Source of the DNA: Acetobacterium woodii DSM 1030
GTDB taxonomy: Bacteria; Bacillota; Clostridia; Eubacteriales; Eubacteriaceae
Assembly (NCBI RefSeq): GCF_000247605.1
Contig: NC_016894.1
Coordinates: forward strand, 1,426,001 to 1,490,000
Reading direction: 5' to 3'
DNA: 64,000 bases
Positions 9,271 through 17,752 of the stretch are shown here, one piece after another (within the stretch, counting starts at the first letter, position 1; the number at the start of each line of letters is the position of its first letter). The position numbers were made by a program, and so were the translations under genes. Below the pieces are notes generated by a model. The model was not told where the DNA came from and ran no database searches. It worked only from the letters and a program-made list of their open reading frames with translations.

Positions 9271-10441
9271 GAATATCCTTTCCTTTCGGGTTAAAAACAA
9301 GTTGCTTAGCCAGCCGTTTGGAAATTGCCGTAACCTCAAGAATGGAAGCGCAGTCCACCCATTCATTAGCAACATGAAGGGTACTGCCTTTGGGACCATA
9401 AGACATGGTGTTAGAATTTCCGGTCAGGGCGGCAACAACCGCACTATCGGTATAACCGGCAAAGACTTCAGCTTGTGGTTCTTGTCCGGTGATCTCGTGA
9501 ACAACGGTTTGTAAGGTATGAAACAGAATCGAATTCTGGTTGGTTTCAATAAAGGGTTTTTGCGTGATAATGCGATAATCACCGTTAATTCCCGGATATT
9601 TTACCTCGGAATCTGTTATAATAGTTTCAATCAGGGCAATGGCTTTGTCCGGGGTAAGCGGCGGAGAAAGTCGCATATCCAGGGTTAAGGTGCAGTTGTT
9701 TAAAACGGTATCCGAGGCATCCTGACTGCTTATTTTTCCAAAGCAAACAGTGCTGGGTCCAAAACATTGGTCGAGCGGCAAAGCCTTGAGTTTAAGACGG
9801 ATATTATGGATGGCTTGGGACATCGCTTGAATTGTATCGGAAACATCAGTGGGACTGGTGAATGTTAAATCAAAAAATATTTTTCCCTTATGCGCTTGCC
9901 AGATGACACCACCGGAAGGTTCATGGTCGAGAACGTAACTGTTGGCTGTAATATAGCCGCTGTTGACGGCCTGAAGGCTTCCTTGCATGTGGTCACCCTC
10001 TTCGTCGGCAGAGGCAATAAAAATATAATCCCGAATCGGTAGGATATTGTTATCTTTGGCATAGCGGACCGTATCGCGAAAGGCGATCATGCCAGCGGCA
10101 AGCCCGGATTTCATATCGGCGGAGCCGCGGCCGTAAAGTCGACCCTCCTTAAAGATAGGAACAAAAGGAGGTGTATCCCAGCCTTTTCCTTCCTGGACAA
10201 CATCCATGTGGTTAATGTTTACATAAGCAGGATCTTTGATTTTTCCCGCCAAGATGCAAACAACATTAAAACGATCGGGTGTAATGGCATCTTGAATAAC
10301 TGTAAGGCCAGTCTGGTAAGTTAGCCAATAGGTGATAAAGTTACCAATATGCTTTTCATGAGTTCCCGGATTGGTACTTTTTATAGAAATCAGTTGTGCG
10401 GTGAGTTGCAGCACTTCGTCGTCGTAATCAAATAACATCAT
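9263..10441 (-). CDS. M20/M25/M40 family metallopeptidase with shortened lid domain
   Basis: A 392-residue M20 hydrolase of the ArgE/DapE/RocB-like group. Catalytic-domain residues are intact: H78 and D80 (NINHMDVV), D109 (GRGSADMKSG), the E147/E148 pair (SADEEGD), E174 and a C-terminal metal histidine (GSTLHVANE). The lid domain is abnormal: where relatives have the loop with a conserved histidine (GKxAHAS.P..G.NA), this protein reads LTFTSPTDVSDTI, so about ten residues and the histidine are gone. The downstream coupled gene encodes a lone lid domain that still has that loop. It is convergent with the purine genes; the substrate is unknown. The start is one of two adjacent ATGs at 10441/10438. 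Confidence 0.85.
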   Translation of the reverse strand: MMLFDYDDEVLQLTAQLISIKSTNPGTHEKHIGNFITYWLTYQTGLTVIQDAITPDRFNVVCILAGKIKDPAYVNINHMDVVQEGKGWDTPPFVPIFKEGRLYGRGSADMKSGLAAGMIAFRDTVRYAKDNNILPIRDYIFIASADEEGDHMQGSLQAVNSGYITANSYVLDHEPSGGVIWQAHKGKIFFDLTFTSPTDVSDTIQAMSQAIHNIRLKLKALPLDQCFGPSTVCFGKISSQDASDTVLNNCTLTLDMRLSPPLTPDKAIALIETIITDSEVKYPGINGDYRIITQKPFIETNQNSILFHTLQTVVHEITGQEPQAEVFAGYTDSAVVAALTGNSNTMSYGPKGSTLHVANEWVDCASILEVTAISKRLAKQLVFNPKGKDIHE

Positions 10442-10552
10442 TAACCTTCTTTACAATGTAATAATAAAAGTTTACCACATCTTGCATTATGCTGCATTAG
10501 TAAAATAAAGAAAACCATTTTTGTTAAGTTTAAATTCAAAAAATAGCGATAA

Positions 10553-10711
10553 TAGGCAATAGCGAAAGTGCTGTGAGCTTTGGACCCAGTTTCGCACGAA
10601 ACAATTTCTACGCGGTATGGCGGACAGTTCGCCTACACGTTACAAAATTGTTTGTGAAAACTGAACACAAAGCCACGGTTGTTCGACGTTTGTGCGATTC
10701 GCAAGTGCTTA
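10553..10711 (-). mobile_element. MITE-like foldback element, copy 4 (inverted, 12-bp apex deletion)
   Basis: This 159-bp copy is in inverted orientation. Compared with the 171-bp copies it lacks exactly the 12 bp at the hairpin apex (between two CGAAC repeats), a simple slippage deletion. Flanking AATAGCGATAA (10542) and AATGGCGATGA (10714) suggest an 11-bp target duplication with two changes. The element ends 33 bp before the MobA-like gene ATG. It fills most of the gene-free stretch 10442-10744; the remainder is AT-rich with no evident gene. Confidence 0.8.
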
Positions 10712-10744
10712 ATAATGGCGATGAAGAAGAAAGGAGAATGATGG

Positions 10745-11692
10745 ATGACATTTAGCAAGAAAAAAACCGGCGGACTTATTTTAGCCGCCGGAAGTGGATC
10801 AGATAACGAATTCGAACCCTTAGTTAAAATTGGGAATATCAGTGTTTTAGCGCGTATTTATAAAACCTTTAAGAAAGCCCAAATTGACCCGATTGTTGTT
10901 GTAACCGGGGAACTGGTTGAAGAAGTGGAAAGTGAACTGCCACCGGGTTTCGTCATTTTTTTACATAATGACAATTATCAAAATTCGGAAATGTTTGATT
11001 CGGTGAAAATTGGTCTTGATTATCTGAAGGATAAGTGTGAGCAAGTGATATTAACCCCGGGCGATATCCCGATGTTTACCAAGGGTACAATCGAGCAACT
11101 GATCCAGTCTCAGGCGGCGATTGTTTCGCCCGTTTACCACGGAAAACCCGGACATCCAATTTTGATTAATTCGCGTTATATCAATAAAATATTGTCATAT
11201 ACCGGAGCTGGGGGGCTCAATAAAGCGATTTTGAGTTTGAATCAAAAACAAACCTGGATTAATGTGGCGGATGAAGGTATTCTTTATGATGGAAACGATA
11301 AAGCAGATTTAAGTCGGCTTGTTAGTGGGCATAATCAACAGATCGATCACGTCGATATTACCATTCGTTTAAGCAAAGAAAAGATATATTTTGATGTTCG
11401 GACAAAAATGCTGTTGCTTTTAATTTCAGAAACAGAGTCAGTTAAAAAAGCTTGTGAGAAAATGGGCATTTCAAATAGTACCGCCTGGAGTATGATTAAC
11501 CAGGTTGAAACAGCTCTTGGTCACACCATTGTGCAAAGACGTCATGGGGGCAGTTTTGGTGGTAAATCTTCGATAACCGATGAAGGCTTGTTATTCCTGG
11601 AAAAATATGATTGGTTGGTGGAGAGTGTCAGAAAATTTGCCAATGATGAATACGAACGGATTTATCATCCGCAATCAAATCAAAAAGATTGA
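10745..11692 (+). CDS. MobA-like nucleotidyltransferase fused to ModE/LysR-like winged helix
   Basis: A 315-residue two-domain protein. Residues about 8-195 are a MobA/MocA-like nucleotidyltransferase: GLILAAGSGS, VVVTG, TPGDIPMF and HGKPGHPILI. Residues about 215-300 are a ModE N-terminal-like helix-turn-helix (LLLISETESVKKACEKMGIS, followed by VQRRHGGSFGGKSSITDEG). Similar MobA-like proteins (YgfJ) accompany selenium-dependent molybdenum hydroxylases and probably finish their cofactor (MCD formation). The fused DNA-binding domain suggests it also couples cofactor status to transcription. Placed directly upstream of the xanthine dehydrogenase gene, which supports that role. AAGGAGAATG precedes the start. 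Confidence 0.8.
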   Translation: MTFSKKKTGGLILAAGSGSDNEFEPLVKIGNISVLARIYKTFKKAQIDPIVVVTGELVEEVESELPPGFVIFLHNDNYQNSEMFDSVKIGLDYLKDKCEQVILTPGDIPMFTKGTIEQLIQSQAAIVSPVYHGKPGHPILINSRYINKILSYTGAGGLNKAILSLNQKQTWINVADEGILYDGNDKADLSRLVSGHNQQIDHVDITIRLSKEKIYFDVRTKMLLLLISETESVKKACEKMGISNSTAWSMINQVETALGHTIVQRRHGGSFGGKSSITDEGLLFLEKYDWLVESVRKFANDEYERIYHPQSNQKD

Positions 11693-11824
11693 ACTGAAGC
11701 AAGTTTTATTTGGAATAACTTGCTAGTAAAGGGATGAGCCTTTATAATTCAGGGAGATGATAAATTATTATTAATTCCTGATAATAAGTTGATCAGTAAC
11801 CGAATGACGAGGGGGAGGCCCAAG

Positions 11825-14404
11825 ATGTTTAAAGTTAATATTAATGAAATCGAATATATGAGCGAAAAAGATAAAAAATTATTGCCTTATCTGCGAGATG
11901 ATCTGCGGCTCACATCCGTAAAAGATGGCTGCAGCGAGGGTGCTTGCGGCACCTGCATGGTTTTGATAGACGGTCAAGCAACCAGAGCATGTACCCAAAA
12001 ACTGTCAAAGCTCGAAGGGAAAAAAATCATCACGATTGAAGGTTTGCGACCGGAAGAAATGGCAGTTTACGAACATTGTTTTGCTGAAGCCGGGGCAGTT
12101 CAATGTGGCTTTTGTATTCCGGGAATGGTTATTGCCGCAAAAGCCTTACTGGATGTCAATCTCAAACCCTCCAAAGCGGAAGTAAAATATGCGATTCGCA
12201 ATAATATTTGCCGTTGTACCGGTTACGTTAAAATTGAACAAGCGATTTTGATGGCTGCCGATTTTTTTAGAGAACAGAAAGCCATTCCCGAAGCCGCGAC
12301 GGCGGCTAGAATCAATACCCGCTTTAAACGCGTTGATGCGATTGAAAAAACGAATGGAACCGGTATTTATGTCGATGATATTGTGGTTCCGGGAATGCTA
12401 TATGCAAAATGCCTGCGGTCAAAATATCCACGGGCAAGAGTGAATAAAATCGATTTAAGTAAAGCATTGGAACATCCTGATTGTGTCAGAATTCTTACCG
12501 AAAAAGATGTACCGACCAAAAAAATTGGACATCTTGCTCAGGATTGGGATGTGATGATTGCTGAAGGAGGGACGACCCGTTATGTCGGGGATGCCTTGGC
12601 ACTGGTAGCAACCAATAACAAAGAGACACTGGATGAAGTGATTGCTCTGATTGAAGTTGATTATACCGAGCTCAAACCAGTTACCTCGCCGACCGATGGT
12701 CTGGCCGCTGATGCCCCCTTGGTGCATTCTACCGGGAATGTTTTTAGAAAAGAAATCCTCAATTTTGGAAATGCCGATGCCGCCATTAAAGAATCTAAAT
12801 ATGTGATCACAAAAAAATATCATACCCCTTTTCAGGAACATGGCTTTATGGAACCGGAATGTGCCATCGCGATACCGGAGGGTGAGGACGGGTTACGGTT
12901 ATATACCAGTTCACAATCAATTTATGATGAACAACGGGAGATCTCAAATATGCTCCAAATTCCGAAAGAAAAGGTTCATTGCCAGGCTCAACTTGTGGGC
13001 GGAGGGTTTGGTGGTAAGGAAGATATGACCGTTCAACATCATGCGGCTTTAATGGCCTGGTATACCAAAAAGCCGGTTAAAGTAAAATTTTCCCGACAGG
13101 AAAGCCTGAATTATCACACCAAACGGCATCCCATGGATATTGAAATGACAACCGCTTGCGATGAAAATGGCAAACTCACGGCCTGTAAAGCGGTACTGAT
13201 TGCCGATACCGGGGCCTATGGTTCATTGGGCGGACCGGTTCTGCAACGTGCCTGTACTCACGCCGCAGGCCCATACAACTACCAGAATCTTGATATTATT
13301 GGGATGTCGGTGTACACCAACAATTGTGTTGCTGGAGCCTTCCGGGGATTTGGGGTAACCCAAAGTTGTTTTGCTACGGAAAATAATATCAACCTATTGG
13401 CTGAAATGGTCGGTATGTCGGCTTGGGAATTCCGCTATCAAAATGCTATTCGGCCGGGGCAGGTCCTGCCAAACGGACAACTTGCCGATGAAAGCGTGGC
13501 CATGGTCGAATGTCTTGAAGCCGTGAAATCGGCTTATGAATCCAGCCCGTATGCCGGGATCGCAATCGGCTTTAAAAATAGCGGGACCGGAGTAGGACTA
13601 AACGATACCGGTCGCTGTATGCTTTCAATTGAGGCTGGCAAAGTTCATATTCGCACTTCGGCTGCTTGTATGGGGCAAGGGATTGCCACGATGTGTACAC
13701 AGATGTTGTGTGAAACAACCGGTCTTGATCCGGCACTGGTTTTGGTTGAACAACCGGATACCATTCGCACCCCTGATTCCGGAACCAGTACGGCTTCGAG
13801 ACAAACGGTTATTACCGGCGAAGCAACTCATCGGGCTGCAGAAAAATTACAACTTGAACTGGCCCAGGGAAAAACATTGACAGAACTTGAAGGCCGGGAA
13901 TTTTTTGGTGAATTTTCGCCAATAACTGATCCAATGGGTTCAAAAAAAGATAACCCTGTCAGTCATGTCAGCTATAGTTATGGGGCCCAGGTAGTCATTA
14001 TTAATGAAGAAGGCCGAGTTGAAAAAGTGGTGGCGGCCTATGATATTGGAACACCTGTGAATATTCAGTCAGCCGAAGGTCAGATTGAAGGTGGTATTGT
14101 GATGGGCTTGGGTTATGGATTAACTGAAGATTTTCAGGTGATTGATGGTTATCCTCAAACTAAATTAGGGACATTGGGGTTAATGCGGTCAACCGAGGCA
14201 CCAGAGCTGTCGGTCGAACTGGTTCAAGCCAAAGGGAAAACACCTTATGCGTTTGGCGCCAAAGGTGTTGGTGAACTTTGTTTGATTCCAACAGCACCCG
14301 CCTGTTCTCATGCTTATTATCGTTTAGACGGTAAACTTAGAACCTCTTTACCACTCCAAGATACCTATTACAAAAAAAGAAAAAGTAATTCTGGTCTAAT
14401 TTGA
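11825..14404 (+). CDS. xdhD: Selenium-dependent xanthine dehydrogenase-type molybdenum hydroxylase
   Basis: A 859-residue protein fusing a [2Fe-2S] domain to a molybdopterin domain. Plant-type cluster cysteines are C36, C41, C44 and C56 (CSEGACGTC); the second cluster has C94, C97, C129 and C131 (CGFC, CRC). The Mo domain shows GGGFGGKED, GAFRGFGVTQ and AFGAKGVGE. There is no FAD domain, as in the XdhD/Se-dependent group, so a separate electron partner is needed. Expected reaction is hydroxylation of hypoxanthine/xanthine or reduction of urate. Selenium would be a labile ligand, not selenocysteine; no in-frame TGA was noted. Start at 11825 follows GAGGGGGAGG; an ATG at 11789 lacks such a site. 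Confidence 0.88.
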   Translation: MFKVNINEIEYMSEKDKKLLPYLRDDLRLTSVKDGCSEGACGTCMVLIDGQATRACTQKLSKLEGKKIITIEGLRPEEMAVYEHCFAEAGAVQCGFCIPGMVIAAKALLDVNLKPSKAEVKYAIRNNICRCTGYVKIEQAILMAADFFREQKAIPEAATAARINTRFKRVDAIEKTNGTGIYVDDIVVPGMLYAKCLRSKYPRARVNKIDLSKALEHPDCVRILTEKDVPTKKIGHLAQDWDVMIAEGGTTRYVGDALALVATNNKETLDEVIALIEVDYTELKPVTSPTDGLAADAPLVHSTGNVFRKEILNFGNADAAIKESKYVITKKYHTPFQEHGFMEPECAIAIPEGEDGLRLYTSSQSIYDEQREISNMLQIPKEKVHCQAQLVGGGFGGKEDMTVQHHAALMAWYTKKPVKVKFSRQESLNYHTKRHPMDIEMTTACDENGKLTACKAVLIADTGAYGSLGGPVLQRACTHAAGPYNYQNLDIIGMSVYTNNCVAGAFRGFGVTQSCFATENNINLLAEMVGMSAWEFRYQNAIRPGQVLPNGQLADESVAMVECLEAVKSAYESSPYAGIAIGFKNSGTGVGLNDTGRCMLSIEAGKVHIRTSAACMGQGIATMCTQMLCETTGLDPALVLVEQPDTIRTPDSGTSTASRQTVITGEATHRAAEKLQLELAQGKTLTELEGREFFGEFSPITDPMGSKKDNPVSHVSYSYGAQVVIINEEGRVEKVVAAYDIGTPVNIQSAEGQIEGGIVMGLGYGLTEDFQVIDGYPQTKLGTLGLMRSTEAPELSVELVQAKGKTPYAFGAKGVGELCLIPTAPACSHAYYRLDGKLRTSLPLQDTYYKKRKSNSGLI

Positions 14405-14412
14405 AATAAAAC

Positions 14413-14530
14413 ATACAAAACCCGTATCGACAATGACCTAAGAGTCACATTGATTAAGCATTGTCGGTACGGAAAATTTATTTTGTCGACGGTCTGGGGT
14501 ACCTATTAGGTGCTCTTTTTTTTGCAAAAT
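14413..14530 (+). terminator. Palindromic repeat plus terminator downstream of xanthine dehydrogenase gene
   Basis: CCGTATCGACAATG (14422) pairs with CATTGTCGGTACGG (14459) with one mismatch. A tail TTTGTCGACGGTCTGGGG follows at 14482-14499, then a short GTACCT/AGGTGC hairpin and a run of Ts. The stem start and tail recur in the element at 50240-50385, so this looks like an interspersed repeat joined to a terminator. Confidence 0.65.
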
Positions 14531-14563
14531 AGTGAGCTATTCAAGAAAAGTGGTTTAGAAAAG

Positions 14564-14627
14564 TTGACATAAATGAGGGGTAGGTATACAATAATGATGC
14601 AAATGATTTGTATTTGCATCATTATTG
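14564..14627 (+). promoter_or_regulatory. Promoter and 16-bp palindromic operator of the zinc transporter operon
   Basis: TTGACA (14564-14569) and TACAAT (14587-14592) are separated by 17 bp. A perfect inverted repeat, CAATAATGATGCAAAT (14589-14604) and ATTTGCATCATTATTG (14612-14627) with a 7-bp spacer, covers the -10 and the start region. Position and symmetry fit repression by a Fur/Zur-family protein, and such a gene ends this operon. It differs from the B. subtilis Zur box as I remember it. Confidence 0.75.
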
Positions 14628-14646
14628 TGTGAAAGAGGTATAATTT

Positions 14647-15528
14647 ATGAAAAGAATTGTTTCTGTTATGATGATTGGATTGATACTGACAGTCGGTGTG
14701 ATGTTATCAGCAACGGCGTGTAGCAGTGATGCTAAAGTTCAATCGAATGGTGATAATAAAAAGACTGTTATCGCAGTGACGATTGTGCCGGAACAAACTT
14801 TTGTAGAAGCAGTTTGTGGTGACTTAGCAGAGGTTGTTACATTGGTTCCGCCTGGAAATAGTCCGGAAAATTATGAACCAACTCCCCAGGAGATGGAGAA
14901 ATTCAGTCAGGCCTCACTTTATTTTACGATTGGGGTACCAACAGAAGAAGCTAATATTCTGCCCAATGTCGGGGATTTAAAAGTGGTTTCATTACAAGAT
15001 GCAGTTAAAGCAGTTTATCCGGAACGATTGTTTGAATCCGGAGAACGGGATCCTCACATCTGGCTTTCGCCAAAACGCGTCGAAGTGATGGTTAAAACCA
15101 TTGCTCAGGAGATGAGCACCTTAGACCCGGATAATCAAGCGACTTATGAAAAAAATGCCGAAGCTTATATTGCCCAGCTAAACGAGTTAGACCAGAACAT
15201 TAAAACGGTATTAGCACCGGTCCAGAATAAAAAGTTTATTGTGTATCATCCTGCGTTTGGTTATTTAGCGGATGATTATGGGCTTAAGATGATTGCGTTA
15301 GAAGAAGAAGGAAAAGAAGCAACTCCGCAGCAATTGCAGAGTATCATCGATCTGGCGAAAGCTGATAACATCAAAGCAATTTTTTATCAGGAAGAAATCG
15401 ACAGCAGTCAGTCCCAGGCATTTGCCGAAGAATTGGGGGGAAAAACGATTCAGTTGGCACCTTTAGCAGCAAATTATATTGAAAATTTACAGAACATGGC
15501 GAATACAATGGCAGAGGTTATGAAATGA
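14647..15528 (+). CDS. znuA: Zinc/manganese-type ABC transporter substrate-binding lipoprotein
   Basis: A 293-residue cluster A-I solute-binding protein. The N-terminus has basic residues, a hydrophobic core and a lipobox-like SATAC with C25, so it should be lipid-anchored outside the membrane. Metal-site regions include DPHIWLSP and YHPAFGYLADDYGL, each with a histidine, and the late EEIDSSQSQ segment. The first histidine of the family (GxDPHxYEPTP) is replaced: this protein reads GNSPENYEPTP. No histidine-rich loop is present. The gene leads a four-gene operon with overlapping ATGA junctions. Zinc is favoured because of the Fur-family neighbour; manganese cannot be excluded. Confidence 0.85.
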   Translation: MKRIVSVMMIGLILTVGVMLSATACSSDAKVQSNGDNKKTVIAVTIVPEQTFVEAVCGDLAEVVTLVPPGNSPENYEPTPQEMEKFSQASLYFTIGVPTEEANILPNVGDLKVVSLQDAVKAVYPERLFESGERDPHIWLSPKRVEVMVKTIAQEMSTLDPDNQATYEKNAEAYIAQLNELDQNIKTVLAPVQNKKFIVYHPAFGYLADDYGLKMIALEEEGKEATPQQLQSIIDLAKADNIKAIFYQEEIDSSQSQAFAEELGGKTIQLAPLAANYIENLQNMANTMAEVMK

Positions 15529-16292
15529 GAAAAAAGGTCGTGGCAGTCGATCATTTATCAGTTTACTACGGCGAGACTCCGGCAATTGAAGGGGTCTCGC
15601 TGGATGTATATGAAGGAGAATATTGGGGTATTATTGGTCCTAACGGCGGAGGCAAAACAACCCTGTTAAAATCATTGTTGGGAATTATTTCACCGGCCGA
15701 AGGATCGGTGAAAATTTATGGGGAATCAATTGCCAAAAATAGAACCTTGTTAGGTTATGTGCCGCAAGTTGCTTCATTGAATAAAGCGTTTCCGATGACG
15801 GTGCTTGAAGTCGTCTTAAGCGGGCGTATTCAACCCCAGCTGCAGCCATTTTTTCGTTATTCAAAAGCCGATAAAAAAATGGCTTTTGATTTATTGGGGA
15901 AAGTTGGGATTGCAGATTTGGCTGAACGACAGATTTCGCAGCTTTCGGGGGGAGAATTTCAGCGGATGTTGATTGCCAGAGCGTTGGCGGTTAAACCGAA
16001 ACTTTTATTGTTGGATGAACCCACCGCCAGCGTCGACGCGGCATCCAGGGATCAAATCTATGCCCTGCTTAAGGAACTGAATCAAGAAATGACAATCATT
16101 CTGGTGACTCACGATCTGCTCGCGATATCATCGCATGTGGGGAAATTAGCATGTTTGAATACCCGGCTTGTTTATCATGGCGAACCGGAATTGACTGACG
16201 AAGTGGTTAATCATCTGTATGGCTGTCCGGTTGATCTGATTGCCCATGGGGTTCCGCATCGAGTGCTGAAACAACATGGCGAGGGGTGCTAA
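15525..16292 (+). CDS. znuC: Metal ABC transporter ATP-binding protein
   Basis: A 255-residue ABC ATPase that powers the metal importer. Walker A is GPNGGGKTT (residues 38-46), the signature is LSGGEFQRM, Walker B is LLLLDEPTASVD and the H-loop is VTHD. Its ATG overlaps the znuA stop (ATGA), giving tight coupling. Length is normal for ZnuC/AdcC-like proteins. Confidence 0.92.
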   Translation: MRKKVVAVDHLSVYYGETPAIEGVSLDVYEGEYWGIIGPNGGGKTTLLKSLLGIISPAEGSVKIYGESIAKNRTLLGYVPQVASLNKAFPMTVLEVVLSGRIQPQLQPFFRYSKADKKMAFDLLGKVGIADLAERQISQLSGGEFQRMLIARALAVKPKLLLLDEPTASVDAASRDQIYALLKELNQEMTIILVTHDLLAISSHVGKLACLNTRLVYHGEPELTDEVVNHLYGCPVDLIAHGVPHRVLKQHGEGC

Positions 16293-16293
16293 A

Positions 16294-17154
16294 ATGCTAA
16301 GTGCTTTATGGGAATATCAATTTTTACAAAATGCTTTTGTCGCAGGGATTCTCGCCAGTATTGTATGTGGCATGATCGGCGTGATTATCGTTGAAAAAAA
16401 ACTGGTGATGATGAGTGGCGGAATTGCGCACACCGCTTATGGCGGGGTGGGATTAGGTTATTTATTGGGTTTTGAACCGATTATCGGGGCGTTTGTTTTT
16501 TCGGTCTGTGCTGCGTTGGGAATCGGTTATATTAATAATAAAGGCGGCACCAGTTCGGATGTCATTATCGGCTTGTTCTGGTCGATGGGGATGGCTTTGG
16601 GGATTCTCTTTATAGCCTTAATGCCGGGTTATCCGCCGGATCTAAGCTCTTATCTTTTTGGTAATATTTTATCGGTAACGCGCGGAGACCTTTATTTGAT
16701 GATCGCTCTAACGCTGATTGTCGTTTTTGTGGTGGTTGTTTTTTTTAATCATTGGAAGACCTATTTGTTTGATGAAGAATTTGCGGCGATCTTAGGAATC
16801 AAGACAAAGTTGTTTGAATATGTGTTGTTAATTCTGGTCGCCATGACGGTAGTTGTTCTGATTCGGGTAGTGGGGATTATTCTGGTTATCGCCTTGTTGA
16901 CAGCCCCCGCCGCATCGGCCGGATTATTGAGTTTGAATTTTAGGAACCGGATGATTTACGCAATTATTATTGGGATTATTTTTTGTTTGACTGGCATGTG
17001 GATTTCCTATGAAATGAACATTGCTTCCGGAGCCGCAATCGTTATTTTGTCAGTCTCATTTTATTTTTGTTTGTATTTGGGACGGCAGGTAAAAGTTAAT
17101 ATTCAAAAACGAAGTTGGAAAAGACAATCTTTGAAAAATGAGGAAATTAAATGA
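16294..17154 (+). CDS. znuB: Metal ABC transporter permease
   Basis: A 286-residue, very hydrophobic protein of the ABC-3 family, with roughly eight or nine predicted membrane segments. IAHTAYGGVGLGYLLG and VVGIILVIALLTAPAA are the conserved family segments. The start at 16294 is chosen because GAGGGG lies 9 bp upstream and it follows the ATPase stop by one base; an earlier ATG at 16276 is inside that gene. It forms the membrane channel with the ATPase encoded just before. Confidence 0.9.
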   Translation: MLSALWEYQFLQNAFVAGILASIVCGMIGVIIVEKKLVMMSGGIAHTAYGGVGLGYLLGFEPIIGAFVFSVCAALGIGYINNKGGTSSDVIIGLFWSMGMALGILFIALMPGYPPDLSSYLFGNILSVTRGDLYLMIALTLIVVFVVVVFFNHWKTYLFDEEFAAILGIKTKLFEYVLLILVAMTVVVLIRVVGIILVIALLTAPAASAGLLSLNFRNRMIYAIIIGIIFCLTGMWISYEMNIASGAAIVILSVSFYFCLYLGRQVKVNIQKRSWKRQSLKNEEIK

Positions 17155-17582
17155 AAAAGCCGGATATTCAAGAAAATTTAAAAAAAAAGGGATTGAAGTC
17201 GACTAAGCACCGGATGGCTATTCTCGATATTCTGGTAAAAAAAGATCATCCTATTGCCGCCGAACAAATTTTTTTAGAAATGCAAAAAATGGCGATATCA
17301 ATTAATCTTTCAACAGTTTATCGTAATCTTGAGGTGTTGGCGGAAAAAAATCTGGTCACTAAATTGGCCTTATCAGGAGATGACCGTTACGTCTATGAGT
17401 ACAATCGGATGATTCATCGACATTATCTGATTTGTTTAGGGTGTAAAAAAATATTAGCCCTCGAAGATTGCCCAATTAAAGGTTATGAACAGCAAATTGA
17501 AAGCGAAACAGATTATCAAATTGTTGGTCATAAGCTGGATCTTTACGGCTATTGTCCGAGTTGTCGAAAAAATAATAGCTGA
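17151..17582 (+). CDS. Fur-family metal-responsive repressor (probable Zur)
   Basis: A 143-residue Fur-family protein: an N-terminal winged helix (KSTKHRMAILDIL; STVYRNLEVL) and a C-terminal dimer/metal domain with HRHYLICLGCKK and CPSCRK, the structural zinc cysteines. Its ATG overlaps the permease stop. Being the last gene of a zinc-type transporter operon makes Zur the likeliest assignment, with the palindrome at 14589-14627 as the likely autoregulated target. Fur, PerR or Mur cannot be excluded by sequence reading alone. Confidence 0.85.
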   Translation: MKKPDIQENLKKKGLKSTKHRMAILDILVKKDHPIAAEQIFLEMQKMAISINLSTVYRNLEVLAEKNLVTKLALSGDDRYVYEYNRMIHRHYLICLGCKKILALEDCPIKGYEQQIESETDYQIVGHKLDLYGYCPSCRKNNS

Positions 17583-17591
17583 TCTTTGGGC

Positions 17592-17627
17592 ACTGGTTAA
17601 TGAAAGTAAAAAATATTAACCAGTTTT
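17592..17627 (+). terminator. Terminator of the zinc transporter operon
   Basis: ACTGGTTAAT and ATTAACCAGT form a perfect 10-bp stem with an A-rich loop, followed by TTTATT, 9 bp after the regulator stop. Confidence 0.75.
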
Positions 17628-17752
17628 ATTGGACGTAGGTTATAATGCCCAATCATCGAAGTAAATATTAAAAAAAACTTGACTTAGAGTTTACTCCAGA
17701 TGGTAAAATAATAAAAAGGGATTATTGTACATCCTAAAAATGGAGGACACTA

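Noticed and set aside
9098-9514. 138-residue plus-strand frame with Val/Ser/Gly/Ala repeats
   Set aside because: It is the other-strand translation of the 18-bp array and the M20 gene; no ribosome binding site or family resemblance.
8746-10441. Single M20 gene split by a frameshift
   Set aside because: The upstream gene is complete through its C-terminal metal histidine, and the second has its own ribosome binding site and a domain normally internal to M20 proteins.
11825-14404. Selenocysteine (in-frame TGA) in the xanthine dehydrogenase
   Set aside because: The frame is uninterrupted; selenium in this family is a labile cofactor ligand.
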